38,036 bases of DNA from VGWB01 sp964480945. Lineage in GTDB: Bacteria > Bacteroidota > Ignavibacteria > UBA10030. The translations under genes and the position numbers were made by a program. Below are positions 1 through 7,743 of the stretch, one piece after another; the first letter of the stretch is position 1, and every line of letters starts with the position of its first letter. The notes beneath the pieces were generated by a model. It was not told where the DNA came from and did not search any database. It saw only the letters and a program-made list of their open reading frames with translations. The stretch covers positions 1-38,036 of the forward strand of contig CAYZRX010000031.1 in assembly GCA_964480945.1 (NCBI GenBank). Direction: 5' to 3'.

Positions 1-922
1 CGACGGCGATCGCCAGCTCGAAGTCGTTGCTCCCGGCAGTAAACGACACGGTCGCCGCTTTGGCGTACGGTGTTCCCATCCGGTGCGCCAGGTAGAAGGT
101 GATGAAGAACATCACGGCGAAGTAAATTGAGTAGGGGATTGCCGCTCGGAGCACGTCAAGAGGCAGCTGGACGATGAACTCACCTTTGAGTGAGAACATC
201 ACGAAGATCGTGAACAGCAGGGCGATCGGCGTGACGAGCGACAGCTTGGGGATGAAGCTCCGATGGTACCACTCCCTGCTCTTCAGCCTGACGAGGATGA
301 CGCGCGTGATGATCCCCCCGGCGAATGGCACGCCCAAGTAGATGAGCACCGTCGACGCGATCTCGCCGATTGAGATCTTGACGATTGCGCCGCTCAGTCC
401 GAACAACGGGGGGAGCAAGGTGATGAAAACGTAGGCGTAGACGGAATACAGCAAGACCTGGAAGAGGGCGTTGAACGCAACCAGCCCGGCGGCCAGTTCA
501 GCATCGCCTTTCGCCAGGTCGTTCCAGACCAGAACCATCGCAATGCACCGTGCGAGCCCGACGAGGATGACACCGACCATCATCTCAGGCTTGTCAGGCA
601 AGAGGATAATGGCAAGCACAAACATAACAATCGGGCCGACGATCCAATTCTGAATTAAAGAGAGGAAGAGGAGGCGCACGTTCTTGAAGACGACCGGGAG
701 CTCCTCATAGCGTACCTTTGCCAAGGGAGGATACATCATCAGGATCAGGCCCACGGCGATCGGGATGTTCGTGGTCCCCGATTTGAAGGTGTCCCAGAAG
801 CCGGCGATCGAGGGGAATTGATAGCCGAGCAAAACGCCCGCAGACATCGTGAGGAAGATCAGGAGGGTAAGGTACCGATCGATGAACGAAAGTCGCCTTC
901 GGACGCTGTCCACGGGATTCAT
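1..922 (-). CDS. acr3: Acr3-type arsenite efflux permease, partial (C-terminus off window)
   Basis: Inner-membrane arsenite exporter of the Acr3 family (BASS superfamily), which expels As(III) produced by arsenate reductase. The frame stays open from the ATG at 922 to base 1, giving 307 complete codons; the rest lies outside the window. Visible hallmarks are the family-typical opening RRRLSFIDRYLTL, a series of hydrophobic segments separated by short loops, the segment GLARCIAMVLVWNDLAKGD carrying the conserved Cys126 that Acr3 proteins need for arsenite transport, and SNDFELAIAV near the truncated end. The start overlaps the arsC stop in an ATGA, implying translational coupling: reductase first, exporter second. 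No arsR-like repressor is visible in the window. Family assignment is confident; transport of antimonite cannot be judged. Confidence 0.93.
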   Translation of the reverse strand, partial: MNPVDSVRRRLSFIDRYLTLLIFLTMSAGVLLGYQFPSIAGFWDTFKSGTTNIPIAVGLILMMYPPLAKVRYEELPVVFKNVRLLFLSLIQNWIVGPIVMFVLAIILLPDKPEMMVGVILVGLARCIAMVLVWNDLAKGDAELAAGLVAFNALFQVLLYSVYAYVFITLLPPLFGLSGAIVKISIGEIASTVLIYLGVPFAGGIITRVILVRLKSREWYHRSFIPKLSLVTPIALLFTIFVMFSLKGEFIVQLPLDVLRAAIPYSIYFAVMFFITFYLAHRMGTPYAKAATVSFTAGSNDFELAIAV

Positions 923-1347
923 CCCTGGGAGACTGCTTGAGAGTAGAACTGCTGAAACGTTTCCTTGATCTCATTTCGAACGCGCCTGAACACGGCTGTC
1001 ACCTCGTCGTCCGTGCCGGTGGCGTCGGCAGGGTCCTGAAAGCCAAAGTGAAGCCGATGTTTCACCTGGCCGGCAAAGACCGGGCACGTCTCCTTCGCGT
1101 TGTCGCAGACGGTAATGACGTAGTCGAAGGATTGATCGAGGAACTCGCCCACATCCTTCGGCCGGCGGTTCGAAAGGTCGACACCCACTTCCTGCATGAC
1201 CTTGATGGCAAAAGGGTTGACGGCAGCTGCCGGCTTCGTCCCCGCAGAGAAGACCTGCAGTGTCGAATCGAAGGACTTGAGGAAGCCTTCAGCCATTTGA
1301 CTTCGTGCAGAGTTGCCTGTGCAGAGGATCAGAATTCGCATGCTCAT
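919..1347 (-). CDS. arsC: Arsenate reductase, thioredoxin-coupled (LMW-PTP fold)
   Basis: Cytoplasmic reductase converting arsenate to arsenite for export by the adjacent Acr3 permease. The 142-residue product has the phosphatase-type P-loop CTGNSARS (Cys9, Arg15), the redox pair Cys81 and Cys88 in CDNAKETCP, and the DPA general-acid motif (Asp105). This triad of cysteines is that of the Staphylococcus aureus pI258 ArsC class, which uses thioredoxin; the residue before the P-loop Arg is Ala where pI258 has a non-essential Cys. The start MSMRIL at 1347 is chosen because the frame further upstream runs into an assembly gap; MRIL at 1341 is an alternative. Part of the N-terminal coding sequence occurs again beyond the gap (1454-1508), which I read as an assembly duplication. 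The stop overlaps the acr3 start by 4 nt. Confidence 0.93.
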   Translation of the reverse strand: MSMRILILCTGNSARSQMAEGFLKSFDSTLQVFSAGTKPAAAVNPFAIKVMQEVGVDLSNRRPKDVGEFLDQSFDYVITVCDNAKETCPVFAGQVKHRLHFGFQDPADATGTDDEVTAVFRRVRNEIKETFQQFYSQAVSQG

Positions 1348-1353
1348 GATCGA
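1299..1353. repeat. 55-bp direct duplication, left copy (contig-end overlap)
   Basis: These 55 bases are identical to 1454-1508. The left copy ends exactly at the first N and the right copy begins exactly after the last N. That is the expected outcome when two contigs sharing a k-mer-length end (k=55) are scaffolded without being merged. Both copies contain the arsC start region, so the true chromosome probably has one copy and no gap. Confidence 0.9.
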
Positions 1354-1453
1354 NNNNNNNNNNNNNNNNNNNNNNNNNNNNNNNNNNNNNNNNNNNNNNN
1401 NNNNNNNNNNNNNNNNNNNNNNNNNNNNNNNNNNNNNNNNNNNNNNNNNNNNN
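1354..1453. other. Assembly gap of 100 N
   Basis: Exactly 100 undetermined bases, the conventional placeholder for a gap of unknown size. Because the flanks are a perfect 55-bp duplication, the gap is probably zero-length with overlap. Any reading frame crossing it is unreliable. Confidence 0.97.
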
Positions 1454-1508
1454 GACTTCGTGCAGAGTTGCCTGTGCAGAGGATCAGAATTCGCATGCTC
1501 ATGATCGA
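1454..1508. repeat. 55-bp direct duplication, right copy
   Basis: Identical to 1299-1353. Read on the minus strand it contains the start codons of arsC in the context of the real upstream region. If the two copies are merged, the ars promoter at 1523-1551 sits about 20 nt upstream of the arsC start. Confidence 0.9.
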
Positions 1509-1522
1509 CAAAAAGACGGGAT

Positions 1523-1551
1523 ATCTTATCTTTTTTTTGGGTGTTTGTCAA
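1523..1551 (-). promoter_or_regulatory. Sigma-70-like promoter of arsC-acr3
   Basis: On the minus strand a perfect -35 TTGACA (1551-1546) is followed after exactly 17 nt by TAAGAT (1528-1523). After merging the duplicated 55 bp the inferred transcription start lies only about 14 nt before the arsC ATG, so the leader is very short. The spacer holds an A8 tract. No clear ArsR-type dyad was recognised. Confidence 0.65.
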
Positions 1552-1627
1552 TCTGGAAGGAATAGAAAAGGCATCTCGCTCGCGCAAGATGCCTGGGAAA
1601 GAATTCTCCGATGTCTTCGCAATCCGG

Positions 1628-2905
1628 CTAGGTTCCGGCGGAATAGTCGCTCTGGTATTTCACCTGCTCGGGCGTGAGCTTGTCGATCCGGATGCCCATC
1701 GTCGCCAGCTTCACCGTTGCGATCGCCTGGTCCTGCTCGCCGGAAATGTCGTACACCTTGTTCTCCAGCCGCTTCCCCTTCTTGTACGACTCGGCGAGTC
1801 GCAGCTGTGACATGAACTGGTTCGCGAACGACATGTCCATCACTTCTGAGGGATGGCCCTCGGCGGCCGCGAGGTTCACGAGCCGCCCCTTCGCCAGCAG
1901 GTAGACGCGGTGTCCGTCCTTTAACGTATACTCTTCGTTGTTTGCACGCACCTCGCGGACGCCCTTCTTGATCTTTTCGAGATCCCGGATGTTCACTTCG
2001 CAATCGTAATGACCCGTGTTGCAGACGATGGCGCCATCCTTCATGAGCTTGAAATGGCGCTCGACGATCACATCCTTCACGCCTGTCGCGGTGATGAACA
2101 CGTCCCCAATCTTGGCTGCTTCGTCCATTTTCATCACGCGGAACCCTTCGAGCATCGCCTTCAAAGACGCTGTCGGCTTGACCTCGGTAACGATGACGTT
2201 CGCGCCCAGCCCTTTGGCGCGAAGGGCGACCCCCCGGCCGCAGTGACCGAATCCCGCCACAACGACGTTCTTCCCGGCGAACAGCACGCTGGTCGAGCGC
2301 AGAATGCCGTCGAGCGTCGATTGGCCGGTTCCGTACACGTTATCGAAGTCCCATTTCGTTTCGGCATCGTTGACAGCGATGACGGGATACTTCAGCGCAC
2401 CGTCGTGTGCCATCGCCCGCAGGCGCTTCACGCCGGTGGTCGTCTCCTCCGTTCCGCCGATCACGTTCGGGATCAGCTCCGGATGCCTGTTGTGGAGCGT
2501 GAAGATGAGGTCGGCACCGTCGTCGAGCGTGAGGTTCGGCTTGAACTTCAGCGTCTCGTCGATGCACCAGTAGAACTCGTCGACGTTCATCCCATGCCAG
2601 GCGAAGATCGAGATCCCGTCGGCGGCGAGGGCCGCAGCCACATCGTCCTGCGTTGAGAGGGGGTTACAGCCGCTCCAGCTCACTTCCGCGCCTGCCTCCG
2701 CAAAGGTCTTCACGAGAACGGCCGTCTCCTTCGTTACGTGCAAACAGCCGGCGATTGTGAATCCTTTGAAGGGTTTTGTCTTCCGGTATTTCTCCCGCAG
2801 CGCCATGAGGACGGGCATGCGTGACTCCGCCCATTCGATTCGAAGCTTTCCCGCTTTGGCAAGGGAAAGATCCTTCACTTTGTACAAACCCTTTTTCTCA
2901 TTCAT
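1628..2905 (-). CDS. ahcY: Adenosylhomocysteinase (S-adenosylhomocysteine hydrolase)
   Basis: Cytosolic NAD-dependent enzyme hydrolysing S-adenosylhomocysteine to adenosine and homocysteine, relieving product inhibition of methyltransferases. The 425-residue length is normal for the family. Recognisable segments are IAGCLHVTKETAVL and SWSGCNPLSTQDDVAAAL in the N-terminal substrate domain, DDGADLI, GGTEETTTGVKRL, the VNDAETKWDFDNVYG stretch, the Rossmann NAD loop GFGHCGRGVA, and the C-terminal KYQSDYSAGT; the usual family terminus is similar, with KPDHYRY-like ends. It lies 74 bp downstream of metK on the same strand, so synthesis of SAM and disposal of its by-product are probably co-transcribed. 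The intervening spacer is filled by a heptamer-repeat tract. The predicted start at 2905 fits the conserved N-terminal YKVKDLSLA segment. Confidence 0.96.
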   Translation of the reverse strand: MNEKKGLYKVKDLSLAKAGKLRIEWAESRMPVLMALREKYRKTKPFKGFTIAGCLHVTKETAVLVKTFAEAGAEVSWSGCNPLSTQDDVAAALAADGISIFAWHGMNVDEFYWCIDETLKFKPNLTLDDGADLIFTLHNRHPELIPNVIGGTEETTTGVKRLRAMAHDGALKYPVIAVNDAETKWDFDNVYGTGQSTLDGILRSTSVLFAGKNVVVAGFGHCGRGVALRAKGLGANVIVTEVKPTASLKAMLEGFRVMKMDEAAKIGDVFITATGVKDVIVERHFKLMKDGAIVCNTGHYDCEVNIRDLEKIKKGVREVRANNEEYTLKDGHRVYLLAKGRLVNLAAAEGHPSEVMDMSFANQFMSQLRLAESYKKGKRLENKVYDISGEQDQAIATVKLATMGIRIDKLTPEQVKYQSDYSAGT

Positions 2906-2910
2906 AAATA

Positions 2911-2980
2911 TCCAGTCTCAAGTTTTGAGTTTCCAGTTTCCAGTTATGAAATCCGCAATCGACAATCGACAATCGGAAAT
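2911..2980. repeat. Degenerate heptanucleotide repeat tract between metK and ahcY
   Basis: Ten consecutive 7-base units occupy the spacer, for example TCCAGTT twice in a row (2932-2945) and CGACAAT twice in a row (2960-2973), with neighbouring units differing by one to three bases while the period stays exactly 7. The consensus changes from a TCCAGTT-like to a CGACAAT-like word along the tract. It ends at the metK stop codon. Function is unknown; similar 7-period tracts with other words lie at 9524, 20633, 23863 and 31848. Confidence 0.85.
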
Positions 2981-4122
2981 TAATGCACGGCCTTCCGCAG
3001 CGTTTTCACAAGATCCAGCTTCTCCCATGTGAACTCTTTCCCGTCTCTTCCAAAGTGGCCGTATGCGGCGGTCTTGCGGTAGATCGGCCGGAGGAGGTCG
3101 AGACGCTTGATGATTCCCCGCGGAGTCATGTCGACTTCCTTCATGATGATCCTCGCGATCTCCTGATCGGGGACGACGCCCGTGCCGAAATTCTGGACGT
3201 TGATCGAGATCGGCTCCCGCACACCGATCGCGTAGGCCACCTGGATCTGGCACTCGGTCGCCAGCCCGGCCGCAACGATGTTCTTTGCCAGGTGGCGCGC
3301 CGCGTAGGCCGCGCTCCGATCGACTTTCGTCGGATCTTTGCCGGAGAACGATCCGCCGCCGTGCGGTGCGCGTCCACCGTAGGTGTCGACGATGAGCTTC
3401 CTCCCCGTCAGGCCGCTGTCGCCGTGGGGCCCGCCGATCTCGAACCGGCCGGTGGGGTTGACGAGGTACCGCGTTCTTGCGTCGAGCAGATGGCGCGGGA
3501 TCACGTTTTTGACGACATGGTGGATGACATCTTCACGGATCCGTTTCTGAGAGACATCGGGATCGTGCTGTGTCGAAACGAGCACCGTGTGGATCCGTTT
3601 CACGCGCCGTCCCTCGTACTCCACCGTCACCTGGGTTTTCCCGTCCGGCCGAAGGTACGGCATGAGTTTCGGCTGGTGTTTTCGGATGTTGGAAAGTCGA
3701 AGCGCAAGCTTGTGCGCGTACATGATCGGCATGGGCATCAGTTCCGGGGTCTCGGAGCACGCGTAGCCGAACATCATGCCTTGATCACCCGCGCCGCCGG
3801 TGTCGACGCCCCGGGCAATGTCCGGAGACTGCGAATGGATCGTCGACATCACAGAGCAGGAATCTGCATCGAAGCGATACTCCGCCTTCGTATAGCCGAT
3901 GCTGCGGATCACCTCGCGGACGACATCCTGTACTTCGATGTAGCCTTTCGTTGTGATTTCGCCCCCGACGAGGGCCATACCGGTCGTGACGAAGGCTTCG
4001 CACGCCACGCGTGAGTACTTGTCCTGCTTCAGCAGCTCGTCGAGTATCGCGTCAGAGATCTGATCGCAAATCTTGTCAGGATGTCCTTCCGAAACAGATT
4101 CTGATGTGAACAGATATCTCAT
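2980..4122 (-). CDS. metK: S-adenosylmethionine synthase
   Basis: Makes S-adenosylmethionine from methionine and ATP, releasing pyrophosphate and phosphate. The 380-residue product carries the diagnostic opening TSESVSEGHPDKICDQISDA, the GAGDQGMMFGYA hexapeptide region, the glycine-rich GGGSFSGKDPTKVDRSAAY loop and the terminal domain ending in EFTWEKLD. The start at 4122 is preceded by AAGGG at a spacing of about seven bases. It follows the nucleotidyltransferase gene (102 bp spacer) and precedes ahcY, giving a methyl-cycle pair. I looked for a SAM riboswitch in the 102-bp leader and could not recognise one. Confidence 0.97.
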   Translation of the reverse strand: MRYLFTSESVSEGHPDKICDQISDAILDELLKQDKYSRVACEAFVTTGMALVGGEITTKGYIEVQDVVREVIRSIGYTKAEYRFDADSCSVMSTIHSQSPDIARGVDTGGAGDQGMMFGYACSETPELMPMPIMYAHKLALRLSNIRKHQPKLMPYLRPDGKTQVTVEYEGRRVKRIHTVLVSTQHDPDVSQKRIREDVIHHVVKNVIPRHLLDARTRYLVNPTGRFEIGGPHGDSGLTGRKLIVDTYGGRAPHGGGSFSGKDPTKVDRSAAYAARHLAKNIVAAGLATECQIQVAYAIGVREPISINVQNFGTGVVPDQEIARIIMKEVDMTPRGIIKRLDLLRPIYRKTAAYGHFGRDGKEFTWEKLDLVKTLRKAVH

Positions 4123-4224
4123 GCTGATTCCCTTGAAAGGTTCGTACGATTCGTTGGTTATGCGGTCGGAGCACAGGATCGAGGTGGGTCGACCTGAGCT
4201 GGAGAACCGGGTGATCTGCTGCAG

Positions 4225-5199
4225 TTAGTAGAATTCCAGCTCGGATGAATCCCCGATGTTCACGCGCTTGTAGCTCCCGCGGAGGATCGCGTTGTTCCCG
4301 ACGATGGAATCTTCCAGGAGCGTGTGAGCGACGGTGGCACCTTCGCTGATGATGGAATTGCGAATAATGGCGTTCTCGACGGAGGCACCCTCCGCGATCG
4401 TCGCGTACGGTCCGATCACGGAGTTCTTCACGTTTGCCTTGGGCGAGATGAAGACCGGCGGCTGGACCAGGACTCCAGGTCTCGCTGCAGATGGGGTCTG
4501 CCGCTCCAGCAGGTGACGGTTTGTGGACAGCAAGGTCTCCGGCTTTCCACAATCGTACCACCCTTCGATCATGAAGGGCTTGATCTTCTCCCCCCCCTCG
4601 ATCATCAGCTGCAGGCCGTCGGTGAGCTGAAACTCTCCCCTCGTCCGGATGTTTCTCTTCATCAGATCCTTCAGATTGTCGAGAAGAAGCTGGGGGCGCG
4701 TAATATAATAGATGCCCACAACGGCGAGCCGGCTCTTCGGTTCCGCAGGCTTTTCGACTAGCTTCGAAACAAATCCGTCCACCGTCTCGGCAACGCCGAA
4801 ACGCCTCGGGTCCTCGACCTCTTTCACGCCGAGGACGGAGTGTTCACCGGCTGTGAGCGACTTAAGGTCGACGTCGAAGATGGTATCCCCCAGGATGATC
4901 AAAATCGGGTCGCGGGAAATCGTGTGCCGGGAGAGGTAGATCGCATGACCAAGGCCCAATCGCTCCTCCTGCTCGACGAAATCCACCTTGATCGAGTAAT
5001 GGCCGAGGACGTAGTCCTTGATCTGGTCTCCGAGGTAGCCGACGACGATCGTCGCCTCGTCGAAGCCGTTCTCGATGACGCGATCCAGAATGTGGCCGAT
5101 AATCGGTTTGCCGGCGACATTGATCAGGACCTTGGGGATCGTGTATGTATGAGGTCGAAGCCGACTGCCGACGCCCGCTACGGGTATGATAGCTCGCAT
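4225..5199 (-). CDS. Sugar-1-phosphate nucleotidyltransferase with left-handed beta-helix tail
   Basis: Predicted cytosolic enzyme that joins a sugar-1-phosphate to a nucleoside triphosphate, supplying activated sugars for envelope polysaccharides. The 324-residue product opens with MRAIIPVAGVGSRLRPHTYT followed by PK, the nucleotide-binding signature of the RmlA/GlmU/GalU fold, and has the LGD metal-site motif (ILGDTIFD). From about residue 240 onward there are hexapeptide repeats (VFISPKANVKNSVIGPYATI and similar) typical of a left-handed beta-helix. The start at 5199 is preferred over an in-frame ATG at 5229 because the nucleotide-binding motif normally begins at residue 1-5 and because 5229 lies in the promoter. 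Substrate (glucose, mannose, GlcNAc) and nucleotide cannot be decided by eye. Confidence 0.88.
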   Translation of the reverse strand: MRAIIPVAGVGSRLRPHTYTIPKVLINVAGKPIIGHILDRVIENGFDEATIVVGYLGDQIKDYVLGHYSIKVDFVEQEERLGLGHAIYLSRHTISRDPILIILGDTIFDVDLKSLTAGEHSVLGVKEVEDPRRFGVAETVDGFVSKLVEKPAEPKSRLAVVGIYYITRPQLLLDNLKDLMKRNIRTRGEFQLTDGLQLMIEGGEKIKPFMIEGWYDCGKPETLLSTNRHLLERQTPSAARPGVLVQPPVFISPKANVKNSVIGPYATIAEGASVENAIIRNSIISEGATVAHTLLEDSIVGNNAILRGSYKRVNIGDSSELEFY

Positions 5200-5228
5200 A
5201 ACGAAGTCTGCTGATGGTTCAAACGTCA

Positions 5229-5260
5229 CTAAGATAGGAAACTATTGAAAGAAAAACAAA
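5229..5260 (-). promoter_or_regulatory. Bacteroidota-type promoter of the nucleotidyltransferase gene
   Basis: On the minus strand TTTG (5260-5257) is followed after 20 nt by TATCTTAG (5236-5229). This resembles the TTTG/TAnnTTTG consensus known in Bacteroidota and uses the same spacing as the rpsT (27968) and miaB (35405) candidates. The inferred start site is about 23 nt upstream of the preferred ATG at 5199. Confidence 0.5.
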
Positions 5261-5325
5261 GGAGTAGGTGGGTGATCCGATCCGCTCTCCCGCTGAGAGT
5301 CCGGACCGATGCTTTTTCTCTCACC

Positions 5326-5354
5326 TTGATTCTCGCACCTCATTTCACTATTAT
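5326..5354 (+). promoter_or_regulatory. Promoter of the fni-prenyl synthase-ptsH-ptsI operon
   Basis: TTGATT (5326-5331), 17-nt spacer, TATTAT (5349-5354). The predicted transcription start, around 5361, lies downstream of the in-frame ATG at 5268 and about 15 nt before the ATG at 5376, which supports 5376 as the real fni start. Confidence 0.6.
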
Positions 5355-5375
5355 GCGGAAAAATTCCGGGCTCGC

Positions 5376-6449
5376 ATGAAACCCACCAGGACGTCCTCCC
5401 GAAAGCAGCAGCATGTCGAGATCACGCTTTCGAAGGATGTTTCCTTTCGCGGGAAGACAACGGGGTTTGAGCGCTGGGAATTCCTCCATAACGCGGTCCC
5501 GGAGCTGGATCTTTCTGAGGTCGACCCATCGACGACGTTCCTCGGCAAGAAGCTGTCGTTCCCCCTCATTATCTCGAGTATGACCGGCGGATATCACGAC
5601 GCGATCCGCATCAACCGGCAGCTTGCAGGGGTGTGCGCGCGAAAAGGTCTTGCGATGGGCGTCGGCAGCCAGCGGCAGGCCCTTGAGAATTCGAAGCACC
5701 ATCGTTCGTTCAGCGTGGTCCGGGAAGTCGCGCCGGACATACCGGTCTTTGGCAACATCGGTGCCGCAGAGGTGGCGAAGCTGAAGGACGTCTCGGGCGT
5801 GAAGAAGCTCGCGGAGTTGATCCGGGCGGACGCGTTCGCCGTTCACCTCAATCCGCTTCAGGAGTTCCTCCAACCCGAGGGAAACCCACAGTTTAGGGGA
5901 GTTCTCGACGGGATCGCGAGACTGGTGAGGGAGCTCGGCCTACCGATCATTGTCAAGGAAATCGGCGCGGGCATCTCGATGTCCGTGGCCCGGCGACTCC
6001 TTGAGGTCGGCGTTCGGATCATCGATGTCGCCGGTGCCGGCGGCACAAGTTGGGCTGGGGTCGAAATACTCCGAAGGGGGAACATCCGAAAGCAGAGGAA
6101 ATACGGCAAAGGTGGGCAGACGCCCTCTGCAACCGCATTCTGGGACTGGGGGATACCGACCGTCGATGCTCTTCGCCAGGTTTCCAGCCTGAAGACGGAG
6201 AGTCCTTCGCTCACGCTGATCTCCTCAGGCGGCATCTCCGGAGGACTCGACATCGCCAAGTCAATTGCATTCGGCGCGGATCTTGCTGCCGCCGCGCGAA
6301 CGTTTCTGAGGATTCTGGAATCGAGCGGCGCGAACGGGCTGATGCAGGAACTGGAGCGGTGGGAGATGGAGCTGAGGGGCGCAATGTTCCTGACCGGCTC
6401 GCGCACGATCCCCGAGCTCCAGGAACAGCAGTTGGTACTCAAAGCCTGA
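5376..6449 (+). CDS. fni: Isopentenyl-diphosphate delta-isomerase, type 2 (FMN-dependent)
   Basis: Interconverts isopentenyl and dimethylallyl diphosphate using reduced FMN in a TIM-barrel fold. The 357-residue product begins MKPTRTSSRKQQHVEITL, matching the family opening RKxxHVxL; the frame is open upstream to an ATG at 5268, but those 36 residues are not family-like and precede the predicted promoter. Other landmarks are SSMTGGYHDA, GVGSQRQAL, NPLQEFLQPEGN (substrate-binding Gln and metal-binding Glu), KEIGAGIS and VAGAGGTSWAGVE in the FMN phosphate region, and SSGGISGGLD. It leads an operon with a prenyl synthase 17 bp downstream, so the supply of allylic primer is linked to chain elongation. 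Confidence 0.94.
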   Translation: MKPTRTSSRKQQHVEITLSKDVSFRGKTTGFERWEFLHNAVPELDLSEVDPSTTFLGKKLSFPLIISSMTGGYHDAIRINRQLAGVCARKGLAMGVGSQRQALENSKHHRSFSVVREVAPDIPVFGNIGAAEVAKLKDVSGVKKLAELIRADAFAVHLNPLQEFLQPEGNPQFRGVLDGIARLVRELGLPIIVKEIGAGISMSVARRLLEVGVRIIDVAGAGGTSWAGVEILRRGNIRKQRKYGKGGQTPSATAFWDWGIPTVDALRQVSSLKTESPSLTLISSGGISGGLDIAKSIAFGADLAAAARTFLRILESSGANGLMQELERWEMELRGAMFLTGSRTIPELQEQQLVLKA

Positions 6450-6466
6450 CGCATCGCGCACGACCG

Positions 6467-7444
6467 ATGAACCACGAACAGCGGTACCTCCATTACAAGC
6501 AGCTGATCGATCGGCGCCTCAAACAGTTCGTCCGGCAGCAGAAGCCTCGATCGCTCTACGGTCCGTTGACCTATATTCTGGAGGGGGGAGGCAAGAGGAT
6601 TCGGCCGCTTGTTCTCCTGCTATCGTGTGAAGCGGCTGGAGGAACTGTGCAGCACGCTTTGCACGCCGGTGTTGCGATCGAAATCCTCCACAACTTCACC
6701 CTCGTGCACGACGACATCATGGATAACGCGGCCTCCCGGCGGGGAAGGCCGACCGTGCACACGAAATGGGACGCCAACGTTGCCATTCTGGTTGGGGATG
6801 AGCTTCTCGCTCTTGCCTATCGGGCGCTGCTGAAGACGAAGTCGCACAATATCCAGGAGATCGCAAAAGTGTTTACGGAAGGGGTTGTCGAGGTGTGCGA
6901 AGGACAGGCGTATGACAAGGAGTTTGAAACGCGCAGGGCCGTTCGGGTCGACGAGTATCTCCTTATGATTGAGAAAAAGACTGCAAAGATGGTGGCGGTG
7001 GCGGCGGAGATCGGCGGGCTCATCGGCAACGGCACGGGGGCATCGATCCGCGCGCTTCGACGGTACGGCCGGCACGTTGGGCGCGCGTTCCAGATCCAGG
7101 ATGATCTCCTCGACATCGTGGCGGACGAGGCAGAATTCGGCAAGTCGGTCGGCGGGGATCTCGTCGAGGGGAAGAAGACCTTTCTCTTGCTGGAGGCGCT
7201 CCGTCGTGCAAAAGGGAAAGAGAAAAAGATGCTCCGGTCCTTGGTGAGAAACGAAGGGATCTCGAGGCGCCTGGTCCCCGAGTACAGGCGCATCTACTAT
7301 CATACTGGCGCCATCGATGCCGCTCGCCGCAGGATTGAGCGCGATATCGCGCAGGCCAGGAAAGAGCTTCATCGGCTTCCGCCATCTGACGCAAAGGCTA
7401 TGCTGGTCTGGTTGACCGATATGCTGCTTCATCGGACGTTTTGA
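6467..7444 (+). CDS. Polyprenyl (probably geranylgeranyl) diphosphate synthase
   Basis: Head-to-tail prenyltransferase condensing isopentenyl diphosphate onto allylic diphosphates. The 325-residue product has GGGKRIRPL near residue 40, the first aspartate-rich motif DDIMD (82-86) and the second in QIQDDLLD (212-216). The first motif lacks the two-residue insertion of bacterial FPP synthases, and the fifth residue upstream is Phe77, as in Sulfolobus GGPP synthase, where that Phe limits the chain to C20; I therefore infer a C20 product, without certainty. The ATG at 6467 is chosen because the frame upstream overlaps fni and is not family-like. Its TGA overlaps an ATG of the next gene (TGATG). 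Confidence 0.9.
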   Translation: MNHEQRYLHYKQLIDRRLKQFVRQQKPRSLYGPLTYILEGGGKRIRPLVLLLSCEAAGGTVQHALHAGVAIEILHNFTLVHDDIMDNAASRRGRPTVHTKWDANVAILVGDELLALAYRALLKTKSHNIQEIAKVFTEGVVEVCEGQAYDKEFETRRAVRVDEYLLMIEKKTAKMVAVAAEIGGLIGNGTGASIRALRRYGRHVGRAFQIQDDLLDIVADEAEFGKSVGGDLVEGKKTFLLLEALRRAKGKEKKMLRSLVRNEGISRRLVPEYRRIYYHTGAIDAARRRIERDIAQARKELHRLPPSDAKAMLVWLTDMLLHRTF

Positions 7445-7461
7445 TGAAGGGTCCGGGAAGC

Positions 7462-7728
7462 ATGGTCCAACGTGAAATCACGATCAAGAACAGAGCCGGA
7501 CTCCACACTCGTCCTGCTGCATCACTTGTAAAATTGGCGGCGAAATACAAAGCCGATTTCTTCATCGACAAGGACGGCTTCGAGATCAACGGCAAGAGCA
7601 TCATCGGTGTCATGACGCTCGCGGCAGAACAAGGAGCGAAACTCGTGTTGAGATTTTCGGGGGAAGATGAGCAGGAGGCATGCAATGCGGTTGTGGAACT
7701 GTTTGAAAGAGGGTTTGACGAACAGTAG
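7462..7728 (+). CDS. ptsH: Phosphocarrier protein HPr
   Basis: Small cytosolic phosphocarrier that takes phosphate from enzyme I on a histidine. With the start at 7462 the product is 88 residues, the usual HPr length, and the key sites fall at canonical numbers: His15 in RAGLHTRPA and Ser46 in NGKSIIGVM, the site used by HPr kinase. Upstream in-frame starts (ATG 7444, overlapping the previous stop; TTG 7441) would add six or seven residues and shift this numbering. It is followed 15 bp later by ptsI. No sugar permease (EIIA/B/C) or HPr kinase gene occurs in the window, so a regulatory rather than sugar-transport role is possible. Confidence 0.95.
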   Translation: MVQREITIKNRAGLHTRPAASLVKLAAKYKADFFIDKDGFEINGKSIIGVMTLAAEQGAKLVLRFSGEDEQEACNAVVELFERGFDEQ

Positions 7729-7743
7729 AAGTTCGCGTCTTGA

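Noticed and set aside
919..1587. Longer minus-strand frame joining arsC to sequence beyond the N gap
   Set aside because: The extra N-terminal part is a frame-shifted reading of the duplicated 55-mer across undetermined bases, so it is an assembly artefact.
4123..4224. Possible SAM riboswitch before metK
   Set aside because: The 102-bp leader has a short GGTCGACC dyad but no recognisable SAM aptamer core or terminator.
6050..6466. N-terminal extension of the prenyl synthase frame inside fni
   Set aside because: It overlaps a conserved gene and the translation is not protein-like; the family start is at 6467.
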